DNA of 64,000 bases. Origin: Microcoleus sp. FACHB-672 (GTDB taxonomy: Bacteria > Cyanobacteriota > Cyanobacteriia > Cyanobacteriales > Oscillatoriaceae). The stretch is from the NCBI RefSeq assembly GCF_014695725.1, contig NZ_JACJOU010000022.1, positions 216,910-280,909 of the forward strand, in the 5' to 3' direction. Each line of letters starts with the position of its first letter. Within the stretch, counting starts at the first letter, position 1. Positions 9,111-19,226 of the stretch are shown here, in pieces. The notes beneath the pieces were generated by a model. It saw only the letters and a list, made by a program, of their open reading frames with translations, made no database searches and was not told where the DNA came from. The position numbers and the translations under genes are program-made.

Positions 9111-9815
9111 ATGGAAATCTTAATTGTTGAGGATGAACTTGAAATTGCACGGCTAATACAGCATTCTCTAGAAGCAGAAGGTTTTTCCTGCCGTAGTTGT
9201 CGAGATGGCCTTAGTGCATTGCAGACGTTTCGAGAGCAACCGCCAGATTTGATTGTTTTAGACTTAATGATTCCGGGCTTGGATGGCTTGGAAGTATGCG
9301 CTCGAATTCGCCAAAAACCCGGCGAGAAAGACCCTTATATTTTGATGCTGACAGCTAAAGGTGAGGAAATTGATCGCGTCATTGGCTTATCCACCGGCGC
9401 TGATGATTATTTAGTGAAACCCTTTAGTCCAAGGGAATTGGTGGCTAGGGTTAGAGCACTATTGCGGCGTAGTATGCGGCAAACCGGCCAGACGCAAATT
9501 TACCGCACCCAACATTTCACAGTCGATGTAGACCGGCACACAGCCAGCCGGCATCTCACTGCCGATGAATCGGAAAGTTTAGATTTAACGACATTAGAAT
9601 TTAATTTACTCACGACTTTTATCAGTTATCCGGGTCGGGTTTGGAATCGATCTCAGCTCATTGAGAAATTGTGGGGCGATGACTTTTTTGGAGATGAGCG
9701 AGTTGTTGATACTCATGTGGCAAGATTGCGTAAAAAAATTGAACCTGACCCAGCCAATCCGACTTTTATTAAAACGGTAACTGGTGTCGGTTATAAGTTT
9801 GAAGATTTAGCCTAA
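9111..9815 (+). CDS. OmpR/PhoB-family response regulator
   Basis: The 234-aa protein has a receiver domain (1-120) with the acidic pair in VEDE, phosphoacceptor Asp51 in IVLDLMIPG, the conserved Thr in LMLTAK and Lys103 in YLVKPF. A C-terminal winged-helix DNA-binding domain (about 135-232) ends in the typical VDTHVARLRKKIEPDP...TVTGVGYKF sequence. It is followed after 75 bp by its probable cognate histidine kinase. It is expected to bind direct repeats in target promoters after phosphorylation. Targets cannot be read from this window. Confidence 0.9.
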   Translation: MEILIVEDELEIARLIQHSLEAEGFSCRSCRDGLSALQTFREQPPDLIVLDLMIPGLDGLEVCARIRQKPGEKDPYILMLTAKGEEIDRVIGLSTGADDYLVKPFSPRELVARVRALLRRSMRQTGQTQIYRTQHFTVDVDRHTASRHLTADESESLDLTTLEFNLLTTFISYPGRVWNRSQLIEKLWGDDFFGDERVVDTHVARLRKKIEPDPANPTFIKTVTGVGYKFEDLA

Positions 9816-9890
9816 AGATATGAATGAGTTTTGGGTAAAAGTATCTGACAAATAAAAGGATTCACCTATTGGTAGTCAGAATCAATAATT

Positions 9891-10982
9891 GTGTCTAAAG
9901 TTAGTCTGCACTCACGCTTATTTTTATCACACCTCCTCGTGATGATGGTTGGGGTAGGCAGCTTTGTTGCGATTGCTAAAGTGTCTTCCCCTCGCTTTTT
10001 TGTTAGGCAACTTGAACAATTAGAAGGGCCGGGATTTACTTTACGCTATGCTCGAACTCAACTGATTCAAGGGTTTGATGTTGCCTGGAACCGGGGCACA
10101 TTTTGGGCAGTGCTGGTAGGTGCTACGGCTGCCGGCGGCTTGAGTTATTGGGTGGCTAAACGGATTACCCAGCCTTTAACCCAAATCGAACAAATTACTC
10201 AAAAGTTTGCCGCCGGCAATTTGGATGAACGGATGCCGGCTAGTGAAATTCCAGAACTCAACCAATTGGGTGCCAGTTTTAACCGCATGGCGTCGAGTTT
10301 AGAAGGGGTGGAACAGCGACGCCGGCAATTAATTGGAGACTTAAGTCATGAGTTGCGGACTCCGCTAACCGTCATGCGGGGTTATTTAGAAGAGTTAGCC
10401 GATGGCAGAATTGACCCGTCTCCAGAAATTTACTTGCGACTGGTAACAGAAACACGGCGTTTAGAGCGGTTAGTTAACGATTTGCAAGAACTTTCTAAGG
10501 CTGAGGCTGGGTATTTGCCGATTAATCTTCAGCCGGTGAATTTGTATCCGTTATTAAAATCACTGGTAGAAAAATTTGCTGATCAACTGCTCGAAGATGG
10601 GCCGGTTTTGCAATTAGATTGTGCCGTGCAAGTGTTGCCGGCGTTAGCAGATATTGACCGCACCGAGCAAATTATGGTCAACTTGTTGGGTAACGCACTA
10701 CGTCATACCACAGTCGGCTCTATTACTGTTCGTGCTTGGAATGAAACCGGCAAAGTTTGGATAGAGGTGATCGACACCGGCACCGGCATCGCACCCGAAG
10801 ATTTGCCTCATGTTTTTGAGCGATTCTGGCGGGCTGATCGGTCGCGTTCTCGCCATTCTGGTGGCACCGGCATCGGTTTGGCGATTTCCCGCCGGCTGGT
10901 TGAGTTGCAAGGAGGTCAGATTCAGGTAGAAAGTCGGTTGGGAAAAGGAAGTATTTTCCGATTTTTCCTCCCCCAACCTTAA
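9891..10982 (+). CDS. Membrane sensor histidine kinase (BaeS-like, HAMP)
   Basis: The 363-aa kinase starts at GTG 9891. It has a first membrane helix (about 10-30), a short extracytoplasmic loop of only about 40 residues, a second membrane helix (about 70-88), a HAMP domain (about 89-141), a HisKA dimerisation domain with His153 in DLSHELRTPLT, and an HATPase_c domain with N box (MVNLLGNALRHT), G1 (IDTGTGIAPEDL), F box (FERFWRAD) and G2 (GGTGIGLAI). The short sensor loop resembles BaeS-like kinases that sense envelope stress or signals within the membrane. It pairs with the response regulator just upstream. Confidence 0.9.
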   Translation: MSKVSLHSRLFLSHLLVMMVGVGSFVAIAKVSSPRFFVRQLEQLEGPGFTLRYARTQLIQGFDVAWNRGTFWAVLVGATAAGGLSYWVAKRITQPLTQIEQITQKFAAGNLDERMPASEIPELNQLGASFNRMASSLEGVEQRRRQLIGDLSHELRTPLTVMRGYLEELADGRIDPSPEIYLRLVTETRRLERLVNDLQELSKAEAGYLPINLQPVNLYPLLKSLVEKFADQLLEDGPVLQLDCAVQVLPALADIDRTEQIMVNLLGNALRHTTVGSITVRAWNETGKVWIEVIDTGTGIAPEDLPHVFERFWRADRSRSRHSGGTGIGLAISRRLVELQGGQIQVESRLGKGSIFRFFLPQP

Positions 10983-11090
10983 ATACGTTGGGCTATAAAC
11001 AAATCCTAAAAATTGCTTTGTGAATTAATCTCTACAACAGATCGACACAAAGTTTTCATACACCTGTCATATTGGGGTGTTAATTTACAC

Positions 11091-11166
11091 CTGAAGGGGT
11101 AACAAGAGAGCTAGAAGATAAAGCAGATCTGAAGGGGTAACAAGAGAACTATAAGATAGAGCAGAT
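11091..11166. repeat. Two tandem 38-bp repeats
   Basis: CTGAAGGGGTAACAAGAGA at 11091 recurs at 11129 as two adjacent 38-bp units (11091-11128 and 11129-11166) that differ at only a few positions. They lie just beyond the histidine-kinase gene and touch the 3' end of the decayed transposase. The role is unknown; a local duplication near an old insertion is the simplest explanation. Confidence 0.6.
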
Positions 11167-12235
11167 AATGGTTTCTGCCCTTATACCTCGTTGATAAAAG
11201 TGGCGTTTATGGGAGGATTTACTGGTTAATTCTGTAGCCCATTGGTGATATTCTTCCAAGTTTTTTACCCAGATTTCTCCATCTAACCCAACACCAAAGG
11301 TGCTGCGTCTTCGAGAGATTCTCCCGGATTCTTTGGGACGACAGACATATTTTTGTCCCTGATGTCTGTTGATTTGACCCCCGGACATGGTTGAGTGTAA
11401 ATAAGCCAGAGACATCACCAAAATCATTGCGTTCAATCGCTCTCCTCTTAATCCAGTACTTTCTAGGTTATAGCCCCACTTTTACAGTCTCGGAACATCT
11501 CTATGCCTAACAGCAGGCTTCGCCAACAATGCCCATTCTTCTTTTCTACACTTGGATGGCAACCGTTAAGCTTCCCAGATTTGTCAAAATAAACTAAGGC
11601 CCTTTTGTGATTTGACCCCGGGAGTTTCTTTTCCATTTCGCTGCTAGGGCAAATCCTGAAACTGGCTCGGTTTTCCGGATTCTCTTCCCTTGATAATATA
11701 AAGCAACGCCCGGTTTAATTGATAACTCATCCAATCGCTGCCAAATTTGATTTTCGACTTCCACACACGTATTCTTTTTCAACTTTAAGCAAAAGCCGAC
11801 ATTCCTTGTCTGGAGATATTCAGCTAAATCTAGGGAAGAAAACTCTCGGTCTCCTAACCCCACTATTTCATATTCTTTGAATATTGCTAAAACTGGGGCA
11901 AGTACACTTTCTTGTTCCTCGAAGTTACTATTGCCTAAGTGGGGCAGTAATCTCCAAGCTAAGGGAATGGCTCTTGTTGACCAAATCACGCTCACCATCA
12001 GCAAGTTGATATTTTTCCACTGGCTGCGGTCAATCGCTAGGTATAACTTCTGTTTCGACTTTTTTGGCACCGAGTTCTCAAGCCAATCACTAATGATGGG
12101 CCACAGTAAGCGACTGATTGTTAAGCCCGCTAAGTCCAAGAATTTTTGTAACTTTCTGCGCCGGCCTTCACAAGTTATTCACAGTGGAAAGACTCTCGCT
12201 ATGGTTTCTAGTCTGACTTCTTTTTCGGCTTGAAT
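11149..12235 (-). pseudogene. Decayed IS4-family-like transposase
   Basis: Fragments of one transposase lie in order on the minus strand but in different frames. The N-terminal part (around 12140-12235) reads VRLETIARVFPL, a stop, then ITCEGRRRKLQKFL. A long middle piece (11594-12139) contains AIDRSQWKNINLLM and IVGLGDREF, matching DDE blocks. A junction around 11470-11500 holds IEMFRDCKSG (the glutamate region) with a frameshift. The C-terminal piece (11149-11436) contains MSLAYLHSTMSGGQINRHQGQKY. Internal stops and frameshifts make it inactive. The middle-to-C-terminal join near 11500-11594 has also lost normal sequence. Family recognition is from memory of IS4-type proteins. Confidence 0.75.
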
Positions 12236-13179
12236 GATGTTGATTAGAATTAGCAACATCAGGAACTGGGCGAGGCCCAGTTGCTTCTCGAGATGCTCGT
12301 GATAAAATTGCATTAGTATTTTTTTGATTTTTGGGTTTGCTTGTCACTATAGCCGACACATCTTTTTTTGTTGAACAAGCTCTGAGCCTTTTGTGTCAAG
12401 GTTTCAGCTTCCTTGTTACCTCCCAGTGTGGATAGCAACGCTTTAAACACCCAATCTATCATTATTGTCGGATAGTTATAATACAATTTTAGTTCTGATG
12501 AGGCTGGAGAGATTACTAAAGCTTCTAAAGCCGGCTACATTCTTAGCTATTAGCCTAAAAAATCATTAATTACATCACTAAATTTTCTAATAATTAGAGA
12601 AATGAGCGCCTTCTTATATAAGTTTTGCTTTTTTTATTCTATTAAACTTAAGTTTAGGCATTATTAAACGCAGAATATTATTTTGAAAATTTTAGTACAA
12701 CTCAACTTAAAAAAATTTTTTAATTATTAGATAAATTTAAGTAGTATTTAAAACCTTGCTTTCCTAGATTTTTGAAGATTTAGGTCTAAAAATATCATGT
12801 TAACTTTCTTTGATGAATGTTACAGTTCCTTACAATTTTTTCGCTTTAGTCCTAAAGATTGATGCGAGTAAAGGCATTAGAACGAAAGAATATTCCTGTA
12901 GCGAGAAATAAATTTACATCCTTCTCATAAGCCGGTTTATGCCAGCTCTAACATTAAACACGGACTAGACAGGGAAGCTGAAGAGCAGGCAAATCTGGTC
13001 ATTGTCCCGCTCGTTTACAAAAGTAGAAATTGCTAAGTTCATAAGCAATCTCTAGGATAGCAAACTATTTGTAGCGGTTGCTTATTATTCCTTGGCAAAG
13101 TTTTTATCTTAAGGTTCGTTTCGTATAGATAAGCGAACCGAAATCAATTTAGCTGTGTATTTGATAGGAAAATCAACCA
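12236..13179. other. 944-bp AT-rich intergenic region
   Basis: Apart from the ragged upstream edge of the transposase remnant, I see no convincing gene here. The stretch 12590-12800 is very AT-rich. A hairpin sits at 13113-13139, immediately before the sugar transporter, and is listed separately. Confidence 0.5.
13113..13139 (+). promoter_or_regulatory. Inverted repeat upstream of sugar transporter gene
   Basis: GGTTCGTTT (13113-13121) pairs with AAGCGAACC (13131-13139), nine pairs including one G-U in RNA, around a nine-base loop. It ends 40 bp before the start of the transporter. It may be a repressor operator or 5'-UTR structure; no run of T follows, so it is not a typical terminator. Confidence 0.4.
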
Positions 13180-14580
13180 ATGAGGATTGATAACAAACCA
13201 GTTATTCATAAAGCCAACACATCCTATGTGCTAATGCTGGCACTGGTGGCGGCTATTGGCGGCTTTTTGTTTGGTTTTGATACGGCTGTGATTAATGGTG
13301 CAGTAGGAGCTTTGGGAAGAGCTTTTCAGGCGAATAGTGTGGAAGTAGGATTGGCAGTTTCCTCGGCATTACTGGGTTCGGCGGCGGGAGCTTTTTTCGC
13401 CGGCCAACTCGCTGATCGTTACGGGCGGGTAAAAACCATGATCGTTGCCGCCGGCCTGTTTTTGCTCAGCGCCATCGGTTCCGGGATTGCCTTTGGTATT
13501 TGGGATTTCATGTTTTGGCGATTGGTGGGCGGCTTAGCTGTGGGTGCTGCCAGCGTAATTGCCCCTGCCTATATTGCTGAAGTCTCACCGGCACATCTAC
13601 GCGGACGGCTGGGTTCTCTCCAGCAGTTGGCGATCGTTACCGGCATCTTCGTCGCCTTACTAAGCGATTACTTCATCGCTGTGGGTGCCGGTTCTGCTGA
13701 TGCTCCTTTTTGGTTTGGAGTGCCGGCTTGGCGTTGGATGTTCTGGACTGAAGTACCACCGGCTATCCTCTACGCGGTTGGGGCGCTGATGATTCCAGAA
13801 TCACCCCGCTATTTGGTTGCACAAGGACGGGAAGCGGAAGCGGGGGCTGTTTTAGCGCGGGTTCTAGGTGGGGATGTTCAGGCTAAAATCGTGGAGATCC
13901 GGCAGACAGTCTTGCGGGAACGCAAGCCCCAAATGTCCGATCTTGTAGGCCGGCATGGTCTTCTGTCCATTGTCTGGATCGGTACTGGGCTATCCGTCTT
14001 TCAACAGTTGGTGGGGATTAACGTGATTTTCTACTACAGCAGTGTGCTGTGGCAAGCAGTGGGTTTTTCCGAGCAAAATTCCCTCTGGATTACTGTAATT
14101 ACCAGTATCACCAATATTGTAACGACGCTGATAGCGATCGCTTTTGTAGACAAGTTTGGACGCAAACCTCTGCTGATCTTGGGTTCGATTGGCATGACGC
14201 TGACCCTAGGAACACTCGCGACAGTCTTTGGCAGTGCGACACTAGACGCTGCCGGCAACCCCGCCTTAACTGGAAACGCCGGCATTATTGCCCTGCTAGC
14301 TGCTAACCTCTACGTCTTTTGCTTTGGCTTCTCTTGGGGTCCCGTGGTTTGGGTGATGTTAGGAGAGATGTTTAACAATAGAATTCGAGGTGCTGCCCTA
14401 TCCGTTGCTGCTACTGCCCAATGGATTGCCAACTTTGTCGTCTCTACGAGCTTTCCCCCTCTCAAGGAGGTGGGATTGGGTTTTGCTTATGGTTTATATA
14501 CGACTGCTGCCGCGATTTCTCTATTCTTTGTAATCTTTTTGATTAAGGAAACGAAGGGTAAAGAACTGGAAGAAATGTAA
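13180..14580 (+). CDS. glcP: Sugar porter family MFS transporter (GlcP/XylE-like)
   Basis: The 466-aa, twelve-helix protein belongs to the sugar porter branch of the major facilitator superfamily and probably imports glucose or a related hexose with H+. Visible signatures are GGFLFGFDTAVINGA in helix 1, the loop motif GQLADRYGRVKTM (D-R-x-G-R), PAYIAEVSPAHLRGR, PESPRYLVAQGR between the halves, QQLVGINVIFYYS in helix 7 and FVDKFGRKPLL. Synechocystis GlcP is of similar length and composition. The symbol is given on family resemblance; substrate specificity is not provable here. It is monocistronic, with its own terminator at 14618-14658. Confidence 0.85.
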   Translation: MRIDNKPVIHKANTSYVLMLALVAAIGGFLFGFDTAVINGAVGALGRAFQANSVEVGLAVSSALLGSAAGAFFAGQLADRYGRVKTMIVAAGLFLLSAIGSGIAFGIWDFMFWRLVGGLAVGAASVIAPAYIAEVSPAHLRGRLGSLQQLAIVTGIFVALLSDYFIAVGAGSADAPFWFGVPAWRWMFWTEVPPAILYAVGALMIPESPRYLVAQGREAEAGAVLARVLGGDVQAKIVEIRQTVLRERKPQMSDLVGRHGLLSIVWIGTGLSVFQQLVGINVIFYYSSVLWQAVGFSEQNSLWITVITSITNIVTTLIAIAFVDKFGRKPLLILGSIGMTLTLGTLATVFGSATLDAAGNPALTGNAGIIALLAANLYVFCFGFSWGPVVWVMLGEMFNNRIRGAALSVAATAQWIANFVVSTSFPPLKEVGLGFAYGLYTTAAAISLFFVIFLIKETKGKELEEM

Positions 14581-14617
14581 TAAAAGCCGGCTTCCAGTTA
14601 ACAGAAAATACCATTGT

Positions 14618-14658
14618 CGGATTGGGGATAATTTTACTTAGATAAGTTCCCCAATCCG
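14618..14658 (+). terminator. Intrinsic terminator-like hairpin after glcP
   Basis: CGGATTGGGGA (14618-14628) and TCCCCAATCCG (14648-14658) form a perfect 11-bp stem around a 19-base AT-rich loop, 38 bp beyond the stop codon. Only a short mixed T/G tract follows. Confidence 0.7.
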
Positions 14659-14710
14659 TTGTTGTGTTTGCGGTCAAGTTACAATATCAGCTATCCGTAG
14701 CGGAGGTGCC

Positions 14711-15355
14711 ATGATGAGCCGGCTACAAGCTAAATTACAAATTGATACTTGGGTGAATGCCACTTGGGAGGAATACCTTCTGGTTATCAGCGATCCTGCC
14801 TATGAAAAAGCTAGAGGCTATTACTATAACGGACGCATGAGGTTGGAAATGTCTCCACTTGGTAATCCCCATTCCCGCGATCATTTTATTGTTATTGCGG
14901 CGATTGCTCTGTTTGCAAGTATTCGGGGCATCGACTTGGACGGACACGACAACTGTACTTACCGCAAAGCCGGCAGTGAGGAAGCGCAACCGGATGTCTC
15001 GTTTTATCTGGGTGAGAATGCAGAGATTGTACCTTGGGAAGCAACCATCATCGATCTGGATACTTACCCAACCCCAGATTTAGTGATTGAAGTTGCTTAT
15101 TCTTCTCTGGCTGATGACAAAGGGGAGAAACGTTTACTTTACGAATCACTTGGAGTTCGTGAGTATTGGATTATTGACGTGCAAAATGTTCAAGTAATTG
15201 CATTTGAGATTCAAAATCGAGGCAGTCGCAGAATTGAGCAATCTCAGGTGCTTGCCGGGTTAGAAATTGCGGTTTTAGAGGAAGCTTTTCGACGGAGCCG
15301 ACAAATGAATCATGGTAAAGTAAGTGCCTGGTTGCTGTCTCAGTTTCAATCTTGA
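14711..15355 (+). CDS. Uma2-family (DUF820) PD-(D/E)XK nuclease-like protein
   Basis: This 214-aa protein has the Uma2/DUF820 fold that is multiplied in cyanobacteria. Visible family words are TWEEYLLVISDP, ARGYYYNGRMRLEMSPLGNPHS, AQPDVSFYLG, PDLVIEVAYSSLADDKGEKRLLYESLGVREYWIIDVQ, with the nuclease-type D...E-x-K pattern in PDLVIEV and the following residues. The biochemical role of the family is poorly known; members are often near transposons or are single genes. Two adjacent ATGs (14711, 14714) could serve as start. A simple own promoter is likely because the terminator of glcP lies between. Confidence 0.8.
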   Translation: MMSRLQAKLQIDTWVNATWEEYLLVISDPAYEKARGYYYNGRMRLEMSPLGNPHSRDHFIVIAAIALFASIRGIDLDGHDNCTYRKAGSEEAQPDVSFYLGENAEIVPWEATIIDLDTYPTPDLVIEVAYSSLADDKGEKRLLYESLGVREYWIIDVQNVQVIAFEIQNRGSRRIEQSQVLAGLEIAVLEEAFRRSRQMNHGKVSAWLLSQFQS

Positions 15356-15495
15356 TGACTGCTGCGGTTTATCCTCTGCATCTATGAGCGCGGTTGCTCA
15401 TCACTGAAACTCCTGCTTCTGCCTACTGACTGTTGTTAGATTAATTGTTTAAATAGATCAGCTAAGAATAGAACTGCAAAAATTACTGAAAACCT

Positions 15496-18400
15496 ATGAG
15501 CCATGAGACTGGAGTATCAATCACCAAGCCTGTTGGAGTTTTGAAGAAATCCATCAAGGTCAATTTCAGAGATATATTCAAAGCACTGGGTAAAGCTGGA
15601 GTTGATGCTAGCTTTGGCAAGTGGGACAGCCTTGCAGGAGACGGAATCGAGGTTCTTGCAGCACTGGGACTGTCGGCAGGAGTTGGTGAAATTGCTTGGT
15701 TGCTAGTCTACCGCTCACTACTTCAGGCAATGCAGAATTTGGTGGAAGAGAAGACAGAGCTGGAGAGTGAGCGATTTAATGTTAAGGCGTTACACCAGCA
15801 GGTTAACGCAGCTTTAGAGAACAGCAGCCTAACTATCAACAAGAAATTTTTTGACCAGCCTGAAAAAGATTCTCTCCTTAATGCAGTGCAGCCTCCCTTT
15901 GTGGAGTGGCTACAGAGTTCTGGACTGAGTGAAGCAGAGGCACAGGCGCTCAGTTATCGGTTACCGATTTACTTTGCAATGGCGCTACATAATGAATGGG
16001 GTAATCGCCCGAAAGATTATGCAGCACTCAAAGAAAAACTGGATACTCCCTTTATCCAGGCTAATGAGCGAGCACAAGGAAGGTTGCGCTACTCAACCTG
16101 GCTTCAGAAGCAGGTGGAAGAGCCGATGTTTTTGGAAGCCTTCAGTTTGAAACAGGTCTATGTGCCACTACGAGCCTACTACAGCCGCAAATGTGAAGGT
16201 CATAAAGGCGATGAATTAGAAGCACGAATTAGAGGGAGTAGGGAAGAGGATAAAATTGTTGTTGATTTGGCAAACGAACTAGAAGACTGGCTTACCAAGC
16301 CTAAGAAAGATGATGCGATTCGGTTGATTAGTGGCGATCCAGGGAGTGGTAAGTCCTCCTTTGCCAAGTTTTTTGCTGCAAAGCAGGCAGAAAAAGGAAC
16401 AATTCCTGTTTTGTTTATTCCACTACATCATTTTGAGCCATCAGATGATCTAGTCGATGCCGTAGGGCGATTTGTAAAAGCAGATGGGTTTCTTCCTCAC
16501 AATCCGCTTGATTCAGAGACTGGCGAGTCTCGCTTGCTAATTATTTTTGATGGATTAGATGAACTTGCCATGCAGGGCAGGGTTGCCGAAAAAACTGCTC
16601 AAGACTTCGTGCGAGAAGTTCAACGAAAAGTTGAACGGTTCAATATGCGTGAGCCTCGCTTGCAGGTATTGATTAGTGGTCGCCAACTGGTTGTTCAAGC
16701 AAACAGTACCGACTTTCGTAAAGAGGGGCAAATTTTCCATGTTTTGCCTTACTTTATTTCAGAAAATGATCGCAAGGGCTATGTTGATAGGGAAGAGCTT
16801 TTAAAACAGGATCAGCGGCAGCTCTGGTGGCAGTATTACGGTAAGGCAAGTGGTTTGGGGTATGAGGGCTTACCTCCTGAACTAGACAAGGGCAATCTGA
16901 CCGAAATTACTGCTCAACCGCTGCTGAATTATTTGGTTGCTCTCAGTCTCAAGCGAGGCAAACTTGGATTTTCTGAAGAGACAAACCTAAATGTAATTTA
17001 TGATGACTTGCTGAAAGCAATCTATGAACGTGGTTGGGAAGGACATCAACATGCCGCAACTCAAGGAATCGAAGAAAAGGATTTTGTTCGCATCCTAGAA
17101 GAAGTTGCCTTAGCTGCGTGGCATGGAGATGGGCGAATAACTACTGTTCGAGCTATCGAAACGCATTGCGACAATAGTGGCTTAAAGAATCTACTACAGC
17201 GGTTCCAGGAAGGATTTAAGGAAGATTCTAAAGCTAGTGTGACGCGACTACTCACGGCTTTCTACTTCCGGCAAAGTGGCTATAAGGAAGGGGAGAAAAC
17301 TTTTGAATTCACTCACAAAAGCTTTGGTGAATATCTGACGGCAAAACGCATTGTTCGAGAAGTTCGCCTCATCCATAAAAAACTTCAGGATCGGAAGCGT
17401 GATCCTGATGATGGTTGGGATGAACGTGACGCTTTACATCGCTGGGCATTACTCTGTGGCTCCTCTAGAATGGATGAATATTTATTCAACTTTGTTCTGG
17501 ATGAAATGCGGTTGCAAAATTTACCAGATGCAGATGAATGGCAGGAAACCTTTTGTCATCTGATTGGATTTATGCTGCGACATGGAATGCCAATGGAACG
17601 GCTAAATCCTAGACCTGAGTTTCAAGAGGAGAATCAACAAGCACGTAATGCAGAGGAAGCATTACTAGCTGTTTTAAATAGCTGTGCACGTATAACTGAA
17701 AAAATTTCGAGGATTGAAGGATTATCTCTAATATCGTTTGGTTCACTGATTTCAAGAATTCAACAACAAAGGTTTGGGCCTAAAAATTCACTTATTTTTG
17801 ATTGTCTTAGCTTTTTAGATTTAAGTAATTACCTTTTCGATATGCGCGATTTTTATCGTGCAAATTTGCAAAAATCCGCTTTTATTGGCTCTAACTTACA
17901 TTATGCAATGCTTTTTGGGGCAAATCTTTATGAATCAAATTTAACACGTACTCAACTGCCGTGGGCAAATCTCGAAAATGCTAATCTCGAAAGAGCGAAT
18001 CTTTCAGAGGCTAATCTCGAAGGAGCGAATCTTTCAGATGCTAGTCTTAAAGAAGCGAATCTTTCAGATGCTAATCTTGAAAGAGCGAATCTTTCAGATG
18101 CTAGTCTTGAAGGAGCGAATCTTTCAGATGCTAATCTTGAAGGAGCGAATCTGACAGAAGCAAATCTCGAAGGAGCGAATCTTTCAAAGGCTAATCTCGA
18201 AGGAGCTAATCTTTCAGATGCTAATCTCGAAGGAGCTAATCTTTCAGATGCTAATCTCGAAGGAGCAAATCTCGAAGGAGCAAATCTCGAAGGAGCAAAT
18301 CTCGAAGGAGCAAATCTCGAAGGAGCAAATCTCGAAGGAGCAAATCTGAGAGAAGCAAATATCGAGGGAACAGATTTAAAGGGGTTAATTTGAAAAATGC

Positions 18401-18550
18401 TAAATTGAAAGGGGCTAATTTGAAGGAGCTATTCCTGAAGAGTTCCGTCGCAAAGATCGTATTTCAAAGGCAAATTTTGAAGAAGCAAGTCTAAATGAAG
18501 CAATATTTAAAAGCAAAGTGATTATTAGATCGAACGAAAAATCAGATTAA
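15496..18550 (+). pseudogene. NACHT NTPase with pentapeptide repeats, 3' end frameshifted
   Basis: The intact frame runs 15496-18393 (965 aa). After an N-terminal helical region (1-230) comes a NACHT STAND NTPase with Walker A GDPGSGKS (280-287) and Walker B LLIIFDGLDEL (347-357), then helical regions (400-690). From about residue 790 pentapeptide repeats of the A(N/S)L(E/S)(G/D) type form a right-handed beta-helix. Beyond the TGA at 18393 the repeat continues in another frame (GVNLKNAKLKGANLK) and then in a third (GAIPEEFRRKDRISKANF...) to a TAA at 18548-18550. Each step is explained by one missing base in a purine run (near 18383 and 18425). The truncated protein still holds the whole NTPase, so it may be functional. 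Such proteins are candidate immune sensors; that role is inference. Confidence 0.8.
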
Positions 18551-18806
18551 GATTCTGGAGAAATTTAATATTAGGTGTTGTCTAAACTAATGTACATGGG
18601 CAGTTTCCTATTCGGAGGTGCTATGTGAGTGTATTGAAAAAGATGACGGGAATGGTACTCGCAATTGTAAATGAACAGAACGATTAGTTGTGTAAGTTGG
18701 TTTAGGCTGCACGTTAGTACAGGTAAAAAGTCTCCTGAACCAGCAAAGTTGAACGCACTTTTGTTTGATGTTAGGTGAAGCACTCCCCAAGCATTAACCG
18801 TAGCGA

Positions 18807-19205
18807 ATGAGCGAACACGAAAATTTGACCACCGCAACAGGTTGTCCAATTGCTGATAACCAGAATTCGCTAACCGCCGGCCCTCGTGATCCCTTGTTGA
18901 TGCAAGATGTGCAGCTTCTAGAGCAGATGCAGCACTTCAACCGGGAGCGAATTCCAGAACGGGTGGTTCACACCAAGGGATCTGGAGCCTACGGAACGTT
19001 CACCGTAGCTAAGGCAATTCCTGAATATATGAAAGCAAAGTTTCTCTCGGAAGTGGGTAAGCAAACGGAAGTCTTTCTGCGCTTCTCAACCGTCGCCGGC
19101 GAAAAAGGTGCAGCAGATACAGACAACTGTGAAGCAGTTAGGTGCAGCGATTTGTTATGCTGCAAGCTGGGCGGTTTGAGCGGTGCAGCATCAAATCGTG
19201 TCTGA
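18807..19205 (+). pseudogene. Catalase N-terminal remnant
   Basis: The first about 105 residues match the N-terminus of monofunctional heme catalases: [39 protein letters not shown] (containing the active-site His in VVHTKG), then [17 protein letters not shown]. The normal continuation (R-D-x-R-G-F-A-x-K-F-Y) is absent. The frame runs into unrelated, cysteine-rich sequence ([14 protein letters not shown]) and stops at 132 aa, against roughly 480-550 aa for the family. No heme-binding or C-terminal region is found downstream, where the methyltransferase-HIT gene starts 21 bp later. It is a deletion remnant and cannot be an active catalase. Confidence 0.85.
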
Positions 19206-19226
19206 GCGAGAAAGATTTATATTTTC

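Noticed and set aside
18571..18849. A 92-aa minus-strand frame overlapping the catalase remnant start
   Set aside because: It overlaps the catalase N-terminus and shows no family features; likely chance.
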